Shown here piece after piece: positions 8,327-12,777 of a stretch of 12,777 nucleotides of DNA (the stretch's first letter is position 1; every line of letters begins with the position of its first letter). A program made the position numbers and the translations under genes. This stretch comes from DATAEU01 sp046724395 (GTDB taxonomy: Bacteria; Actinomycetota; UBA4738; HRBIN12). The DNA lies in contig JBKOWM010000058.1 in assembly GCA_046724395.1 (NCBI GenBank), forward strand, positions 1 through 12,777, in the 5' to 3' direction. Below the pieces are notes generated by a model. That model was not told the origin of the DNA, made no database searches, and saw only the letters and a program-made list of their open reading frames with translations.

Positions 8327-9277
8327 GTGAGGACTGCCGGGCTCGGAACGTCCCGGCTGACTATCAGCCGGCTCGGCATCGGCGGCTGGCAGGCGGGTGG
8401 TTCCGGCCCGTGGGGCGCCGGACCTCGGAGCGATGACGACGAGGCGATCGCCGCGATTCGTCGAGCCGTGGAGGGCGGCGTCACGTGGGTGGACACGGCG
8501 GCGTCGTACGGTCTCGGTCACTCGGAGGAAGTAGTGCGACGCGCGCTCGAGCCGTGGTGCATCGGCGACGACGTCCTGGTATTCACCAAGTGTGGTCATC
8601 CGTGGGACCCGCCCGATCACATCCGCACGGACCTGTCTCCGACCTCGATCCGGCGCGAGTGCGATGCCAGCCTTCGACGTCTGGGCGTGGAGCGCATCGA
8701 CCTGTACCAGTTCCATCACCATGACCCTTCTACGCCCGTCGAAGAGTCGTGGGGCGTGATGGCGGAGTTGGTGCGGGTTGGCAAGGTGCGCTGCGCCGGC
8801 GTTTCCAACTTCGACGTCGATCTCCTGACGCGGTGCGAGGCCGTTCGCCATGTGGACGCCGTTCAGCCTGAACTGAGCCTGCTGCGACCGCGAGCGTGCC
8901 GCGACGTGATCCCGTGGGCGGATCGCCACCGTGTGGGAGTGATCGTCTACTCGCCACTCGCCTCGGGAATCCTGACCGATGCGTACGACCCGGCGGGGCT
9001 GCCATCGCTCGATCAGGCCGACTCGCGCCGGTTGGAGGCGGGTCGCATTGTCGAGACGACGGCGGCTCTGAAAGGAGTCGCGAACCGAGTCGACCTCACC
9101 CTTTGTCGCTTGGCCGTCGCCTGGACGCTTGCAGTCAACGGGGTGAGCGGCGCGATCTGCGGCGCCCGGACGCCACAGCAGGTCGACGGTTGGATAGGGG
9201 CCGCCGAAGACGTCATTGACGAGGCGACGCGAGCCGATATCGAAGAGATCCTCCGGCGCATCCAGCCTGGACTGTAG
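8327..9277 (+). CDS. Aldo/keto reductase (second of tandem pair)
   Basis: A 316-residue aldo-keto reductase with an intact tetrad: D56 and Y61 in VDTAASYG, K88 in VFTKCGHP, H130 in LYQFHHHD. CAGVSNFDVD, GVIVYSPLASG and ICGARTPQQVDGW in the C-terminal part match the family order. GTG 8327 starts the protein just before TSRLTISRLGIGGW, the usual first strand; the reading frame further upstream is shadow sequence. No clear Shine-Dalgarno precedes it, and the 10-base spacing to the previous stop suggests coupled translation. It lacks the helical insertion of the first AKR and is clearly diverged from it, so this is probably recruitment of two enzymes rather than a fresh duplication. It is the last gene of the + strand cluster. 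The reaction is probably carbonyl/alcohol interconversion with NAD(P)(H). Confidence 0.92.
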   Translation: MRTAGLGTSRLTISRLGIGGWQAGGSGPWGAGPRSDDDEAIAAIRRAVEGGVTWVDTAASYGLGHSEEVVRRALEPWCIGDDVLVFTKCGHPWDPPDHIRTDLSPTSIRRECDASLRRLGVERIDLYQFHHHDPSTPVEESWGVMAELVRVGKVRCAGVSNFDVDLLTRCEAVRHVDAVQPELSLLRPRACRDVIPWADRHRVGVIVYSPLASGILTDAYDPAGLPSLDQADSRRLEAGRIVETTAALKGVANRVDLTLCRLAVAWTLAVNGVSGAICGARTPQQVDGWIGAAEDVIDEATRADIEEILRRIQPGL

Positions 9278-9355
9278 GAATTGAGCAGCGAGCTCGTTTC
9301 AGCGAACTGATCTCGAACCACGCGACAACAAGTGCTATGAGCGGGCGGACGGGCT

Positions 9356-9373
9356 ACGTTCCCCGGAGAACGT
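9356..9373. terminator. Weak stem-loop between convergent genes
   Basis: ACGTTC (9356-9361) and GAACGT (9368-9373) form a 6-base stem around a 6-base loop, just beyond the end of the minus-strand gene and 79 bases after the last aldo-keto reductase. The position is right for a terminator serving one or both convergent genes. The stem is short and no T-run follows on either strand, so it is a weak candidate. Confidence 0.22.
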
Positions 9374-9375
9374 TC

Positions 9376-9774
9376 TTAGTCGTACAGTTCAGGCACCTCT
9401 TCAGCTATGTCAGTTCTATAGCGCTCTAAGGCGCTCACATACGTGGAACGGTCGAGGACCGATTCCGCGGTAGACGCCTCGTCGATCGCGGGGACTGTCT
9501 TCAGGAACGCATGAAGACGATCGAGGGTGGAAAAGATGTCCTGCGTCTCAGTCCGCCTACATACGCGTCTTCCCTCGTCCGTCAGCCGCAGGGAAGCGTC
9601 GGAATAGTCCACAAGACCGGCAGCGCCGAGGAATCGCATCGCGTGGTCTACCTCTTCGATCGTTGGAATCGCGTGGTTGATGGCGTCTGCGGCTGCGACG
9701 ATCTTGGCGAGGTCGGCATCAGCCGCCCAATCAACGGCCGCAAGGATCCAAGCGTCGCTCCACCGTGGCCGCAT
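9376..9774 (-). CDS. Small hypothetical protein, winged-helix-like
   Basis: A 132-residue protein on the opposite strand from its neighbours. ATG (complement of 9772-9774) is preceded by AGGAG about 11 bases upstream on its own strand. Residues 8-70 read like a winged helix-turn-helix: alternating helices (WILAAVDWA, LAKIVAAADAI, IEEVDHAMRFLGAAGLV) followed by a short wing and LTDEGRRV. This resembles uncharacterised bacterial proteins with an NHAIPT motif between helices. The remaining half is acidic and helical, ending EEVPELYD. It may be a transcriptional regulator or a structural protein that keeps only the fold; no partner is evident. The DNA around its 3' end is lower in GC (29 of 60 bases at 9361-9420) than the operon, hinting at a different history. 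The function is not known. Confidence 0.62.
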   Translation of the reverse strand: MRPRWSDAWILAAVDWAADADLAKIVAAADAINHAIPTIEEVDHAMRFLGAAGLVDYSDASLRLTDEGRRVCRRTETQDIFSTLDRLHAFLKTVPAIDEASTAESVLDRSTYVSALERYRTDIAEEVPELYD

Positions 9775-10574
9775 GGCGGAATCATCTCCTATCTTCTCTC
9801 GAACCGCGCACCTGAGCGCGTGGAGCGTTCCCGAGAGGACGTCCGCGTTGACGCTGAGGGATCGGCGAGACGAAGGCGGAGAGGGCGGCCGCGAGATTCA
9901 TCACGATGATTCGGTCCTCGGTCGGCCCAGCAGCGGTCGTCGTCACCCGACCCATTCCCTGGCGAAGTAGGCAACCTGTCAGGCGGTGTCGCACGAGTTG
10001 CACGAACCCACCAGTACCCCAGGCCCTGCCGTCCCTGACTCTCAAAACGACCCGAGGCAAGCGGGCTCGGTCGGGAGGCGAACTCGCACTCCGGCGCGTG
10101 GTGGCTGGCCTTCGGATGGAGCGGGTCGAGCGGACGACGCCGGTCAGCGTCGCGGTAATCCTCGATCGCGGCGAGCCTTACGAGTGTCGAAGCGTGTCCG
10201 CTGCTAGTTTCCGCCACCGGCGTTCTTGTGCCCACGTCTTGGACTAACGCCGCATGTCGTTCGGTCGCCAATACCTGCCCGATGCGGTCCTCACCGACTG
10301 ATGCCGGAAGCCGACTGGCGGCCGCGAGCTGTTGTACCCGCTGTCGCGACACGCTGAGATACTCGGTGATCTCACGTTGGCGCCAACGCCCGTCATTGAG
10401 GCTGCAGCATACGGACGACAGGGCCGGCTCGCGGCCGAACTCGGTCAGTTCGTCAACCCCGCCGTCTGCGCGCGTTCAAGAGATCATCAAGCCTAGACTT
10501 GGCGGAGCTGGCGATGCTTGAGGAGGTGCGGGCCTGCGGGCGTTCGCCTTACCCAAGGCCCCGGCCATCTGAGT
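9775..10574. other. Long gap with no convincing intact gene
   Basis: About 800 bases separate the small minus-strand gene from the S9 peptidase. Several frames are open on both strands, but their translations are dominated by R, S, P and G and lack normal hydrophobic patterning. No tRNA, rRNA, CRISPR repeat or transposase motif was seen. The only protein-like signal is the helix-turn-helix remnant listed separately. The stretch must also contain the promoters of the two flanking divergent genes, but no clear -35/-10 pair could be picked by eye. Confidence 0.5.
10251..10475 (-). pseudogene. Remnant of a helix-turn-helix DNA-binding protein
   Basis: Reading the minus strand from just after a TGA (10476-10478), the frame gives a helical segment (VDELTEFGREPALSS), then REITEYLSVSRQRVQQLA, a good helix-turn-helix match, then LPASV and a stretch resembling the GRVW/adjacent-helix region of small HTH proteins. 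No ATG, GTG or TTG occurs in frame before the helix-turn-helix; the first possible start (GTG, 10350-10352) is inside the recognition helix. Downstream of about 10250 the frame stays open to 9789 but the translation no longer looks like protein. This fits a gene truncated or frameshifted at both ends. The alternative is a chance HTH-like match. Confidence 0.35.
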
Positions 10575-12422
10575 ATGAGCACCATGCTGCCCCCGCAGCT
10601 CGCGCCCCACGCACCGTGGAAGGTCCGCTTCCGCGGGCCCCACCTCCTCAGCGTCCAGGTCGCGGAGACGGATGCCGCGCGGGCGCTCGTCGTCGCCAAT
10701 CGGGCGGAGGATCCGACATTCCAGCTCCACGGCATGAACCTTGCGACCGGCGAGACCTGGCCGCTCACCGACGAGCGCGACGGCGAGGCCCATGGCTATC
10801 TCTGGCCCGACGGACGGTGGATCGATTACCTCCTCGACGTCGAGGGCAGCGAGGTCGGGCATTTCGTCCGGGTGCCGTTCGAAGGCGGGCCGGCCCAGGA
10901 CTTGACCCCGGATCTGCCCCCCTACTCGTCGTTTTCCCGAGCGGCGAGCTGGGACGGTCGCGTGTTCGCCTTCGTCGCGGGCGATCCGCAGGGCTCGGTG
11001 CTCTACGTCGTCGACCTCGTCGACGGATCGATCGGACCTGCTCGGCCCGTCTGGAGGAGCGAGCACCTCGTGTTCGGGCCCGAGCTCTCGGCGGACGGCT
11101 CCGTCGCGGTGGTCCGGACGAACGAGCGGTCCGAGGAGCTAGACATGAGCCTCGTGGCGATCGATATCGGCACGGGTGAGCGGATCGGGCAACTTTGGGA
11201 CGGTCCCGAGGCCAGCGTCTGGTCCTCGCGCTGCTCGCCGCTTCCCGGCGACGCTCGCACGCTCGCTGCCTCGAATCGCACCGGAGATGTCCGACCGATG
11301 ATCTGGGACCCGCGGACGGGGAATCGGTCGGAGCTGGACGTCGGCGATCTGGCCGGCGAGATCTGGCCGCTCGACTGGTCGCCTGACGCCAACCGGATCG
11401 TCCTGCTCCACGCCGAGCGCGCCCGCCATCGCCTGCTCATCGCCGATCTGAGGGACGACACGACGGCCGTGCTGGCAGAGCGCGGCGGCGCCTTCGACCC
11501 CGTGCGCATGTGCCCCCGCATGTGCCCCGATGGGACGGTGCTCGCGCTCTGGCAGGACTCGACCCACCCGCCCGAGCTGGTCCGGATCTCGGACCGCGGC
11601 GAGGCGACGACCGTCGTGCCCTCCGCTGATGTGCCGGCTGCGCGGCCCTTCCGCTCGGTCGACTTCCGCTCGGCCGACGGCTCGGACGTGCAGATGTGGG
11701 TCGCTCAGCCCGAGGGTGACGGGCCGTTCCCGCTCGTCCTCGAGACCCATGGAGGACCGCAGGCCACAATGCTCGACCTGTTCTGGCCTCTCGGGCAGGT
11801 ATGGCTCGACCACGGCTTCGCGTTCTGCACGGTCAACTTCCACGGGTCCACAGGGTTCGGCCGTGCGTTCGAGCGCTCGATCTGGGGCAACCCGGGCGAC
11901 CTCGAGGTTCAGGACATCGTCGCGGCGCGCGAGCACCTCGTCCGACTGGGGATCGCCGATCCGGACCGCGTGCTGCTCACCGGATGGTCCTACGGGGGCT
12001 TCCTCACGCTGATGGCGCTCGGGCTCGCTCCCGAGCCGTGGGCGGGCGGTATGGCCGGCATTGCCGTCGCCGACTGGACGGGGATGTACGAGGACTCCTC
12101 GGATGTCATCCGCGAGTTCGTGCGCGGCATCATGGGCGGGACACCCGAGGAGGTCCCGGAGCGCTACGCGAGCAGCTCGCCGATCACGTACCTGGAGCGG
12201 GTGCGAGCGCCGGCGCTCATCGTGCAGGGCCGCAACGATTCGCGATGCCCGGCCGCGCCGGTCGAGCGGTATCGGGCACGGGCCACAGAGCTCGGCAAGG
12301 ACGTCGAGGTCGTCTGGTTCGATAGCGGCCACGCCGCATGGACCGACACCGAGTCCATGATCGCCCACCACGAAGCAATGCTCCGGTTCGCGTACCGCGT
12401 TCTGCAAGCGAGGTCGGGGTGA
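10575..12422 (+). CDS. S9 family peptidase (prolyl oligopeptidase/acylaminoacyl peptidase-like)
   Basis: A 615-residue serine peptidase from ATG 10575. Residues about 20-350 form a beta-propeller, shown by repeated blades such as YLWPDGRWIDYL, WDGRVFAFVAGD, LSADGSVAVVR and LDWSPDANRIVLL. From about 370 the alpha/beta-hydrolase domain begins (FPLVLETHGGPQA). The catalytic triad is visible: S472 in TGWSYGGF, D555 in QGRNDSRCP, H586 in DSGHAAW. The propeller normally restricts access to short peptides, so the role is probably cytoplasmic cleavage of oligopeptides or removal of N-terminal blocked residues. No signal peptide is seen. The start is uncertain: no strong Shine-Dalgarno precedes 10575, a second ATG lies at 10584, and TTG 10518 is a longer option with GGAG 10 bases upstream. 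The next small frame overlaps its stop by 4 bases. Confidence 0.92.
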   Translation: MSTMLPPQLAPHAPWKVRFRGPHLLSVQVAETDAARALVVANRAEDPTFQLHGMNLATGETWPLTDERDGEAHGYLWPDGRWIDYLLDVEGSEVGHFVRVPFEGGPAQDLTPDLPPYSSFSRAASWDGRVFAFVAGDPQGSVLYVVDLVDGSIGPARPVWRSEHLVFGPELSADGSVAVVRTNERSEELDMSLVAIDIGTGERIGQLWDGPEASVWSSRCSPLPGDARTLAASNRTGDVRPMIWDPRTGNRSELDVGDLAGEIWPLDWSPDANRIVLLHAERARHRLLIADLRDDTTAVLAERGGAFDPVRMCPRMCPDGTVLALWQDSTHPPELVRISDRGEATTVVPSADVPAARPFRSVDFRSADGSDVQMWVAQPEGDGPFPLVLETHGGPQATMLDLFWPLGQVWLDHGFAFCTVNFHGSTGFGRAFERSIWGNPGDLEVQDIVAAREHLVRLGIADPDRVLLTGWSYGGFLTLMALGLAPEPWAGGMAGIAVADWTGMYEDSSDVIREFVRGIMGGTPEEVPERYASSSPITYLERVRAPALIVQGRNDSRCPAAPVERYRARATELGKDVEVVWFDSGHAAWTDTESMIAHHEAMLRFAYRVLQARSG

Positions 12423-12559
12423 GCACCGAACGCTTCTTCGAGCCCGTCGGTGAAAGGACAAAGGACCATCATCCGCTGTTGATGCTCGAGCTCGGTGTCG
12501 AGCCGACCGAACGGCTCCGGACGCTCGTCACCGATCTCTGGGCCGTCACGCAGCGGTAA
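12419..12559 (+). CDS. Possible 46-residue small protein coupled to the S9 peptidase
   Basis: GTG at 12419 overlaps the peptidase stop (GTGA, 4 bases), the same arrangement seen at 6434. The predicted 46-residue product is charged (EPVGERTKDHHP) and then amphipathic-helical (LLMLELGV, ERLRTLVTDLW). It has the amino-acid balance of real protein. It has no recognised motif, signal peptide or membrane segment. It ends at TAA 12557-12559, and the same frame reopens without another stop into the next gene. It could therefore be a true microprotein, or the start of a longer gene interrupted by a stop. Function unknown. Confidence 0.48.
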   Translation: MSTERFFEPVGERTKDHHPLLMLELGVEPTERLRTLVTDLWAVTQR

Positions 12560-12583
12560 CGGGCAAACCCTCAGCATGAGGCC

Positions 12584-12777
12584 ATGGTCCACTCGACCGG
12601 AGTCGCGCTGCTGACGATCCGCGCGTGGTGCGAGGAGGGCTCGCAGCACCCCCTTCGTGCCGAGATTCGGCTCGCGGACGATGTCGCCGACGGCTTCCGA
12701 TCGACCGAGACGACGGTCCATGCGGAGGTGGTCGTGGAAGCCGTCCGAGCGTTCCTCGCCACCGTCGCCTGTACCTC
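12584..12777 (+). CDS. Small hypothetical protein, 3'-partial
   Basis: From ATG 12584 a frame runs off the right edge, giving 64 residues. The translation looks protein-like: LLTIRAWCEEG, then PLRAEIRLADDV, then a helical VHAEVVVEAVRAFLA. This layout (a short strand, an R-A-x-I/V strand, then a C-terminal helix that often ends in FL) resembles uncharacterised actinobacterial proteins of about 90-110 residues. No domain name can be given. The ribosome binding site is poor (GAGG only 2 bases away), so the start is uncertain. It lies 24 bases after the small frame and in the same reading frame. Confidence 0.5.
   Translation, partial: MVHSTGVALLTIRAWCEEGSQHPLRAEIRLADDVADGFRSTETTVHAEVVVEAVRAFLATVACT

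Noticed and set aside
7054..8496. A 480-residue minus-strand open frame opposite the aldo-keto reductases
   Set aside because: Antisense shadow; the + strand has complete AKR catalytic tetrads in two genes.
1..9277. Calling the operon a pesticide (carbaryl) degradation cluster because of the CehA/McbA name
   Set aside because: The family name covers many untested hydrolases, and the neighbours are sugar-type and F420-type enzymes, so the name does not justify the substrate.
10518..10574. A TTG start adding 19 residues to the S9 peptidase
   Set aside because: The added residues do not look like part of the propeller, and ATG 10575 is a better codon. It remains possible because of GGAG upstream of the TTG.
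9775..10574. Insertion sequence, integrase, tRNA or CRISPR in the long gap
   Set aside because: No transposase or recombinase motif, no terminal inverted repeats, no tRNA cloverleaf signature and no regularly spaced repeats were found by eye.

Overview
This is a GC-rich window with tightly packed genes, frequent GTG starts and strong GGAGG-type ribosome binding sites. Two genes encode luciferase-like (LLM) oxidoreductases of the F420-dependent type. That combination suggests an actinobacterium (for example Thermoleophilia or Acidimicrobiia-like) or an F420-using Chloroflexota member, probably from soil or a metagenome. Assignment below phylum cannot be supported from the sequence alone.

Region 1 (1-9277, all + strand) looks like one catabolic operon of seven genes. 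In order it holds: a medium-chain dehydrogenase lacking the usual catalytic zinc cysteine (5' end outside the window); a 690-residue glycoside-hydrolase-like protein resembling GH42; an LLM oxidoreductase; an 842-residue CehA/McbA-type metallohydrolase with a PHP-like metal site; a second LLM oxidoreductase resembling the Rv2161c family; and two tandem aldo-keto reductases with intact D-Y-K-H tetrads. Gaps are 46 bases or less. Stop and start codons are nearly abutting at 3905-3911 and overlap by 4 bases at 6434-6437, which suggests translational coupling. The enzymes together (glycosidase-like, hydrolase, several C-H/C=O redox enzymes) fit stepwise breakdown of a glycoside or modified sugar, but the substrate is not visible. 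No transporter or regulator lies inside the window.

Region 2 (9278-10574) is different. It has lower GC in places, one minus-strand gene for a small winged-helix-like protein (9376-9774), and about 800 bases with no convincing intact gene. Inside that stretch a minus-strand reading frame still carries a recognisable helix-turn-helix segment but has no start codon ahead of it, so it looks like gene decay.

Region 3 (10575-12777, + strand) encodes an S9-family (prolyl oligopeptidase/acylaminoacyl peptidase-like) serine peptidase. A possible 46-residue small protein overlaps its stop codon by 4 bases. The 5' part of a further small uncharacterised protein runs off the right end.
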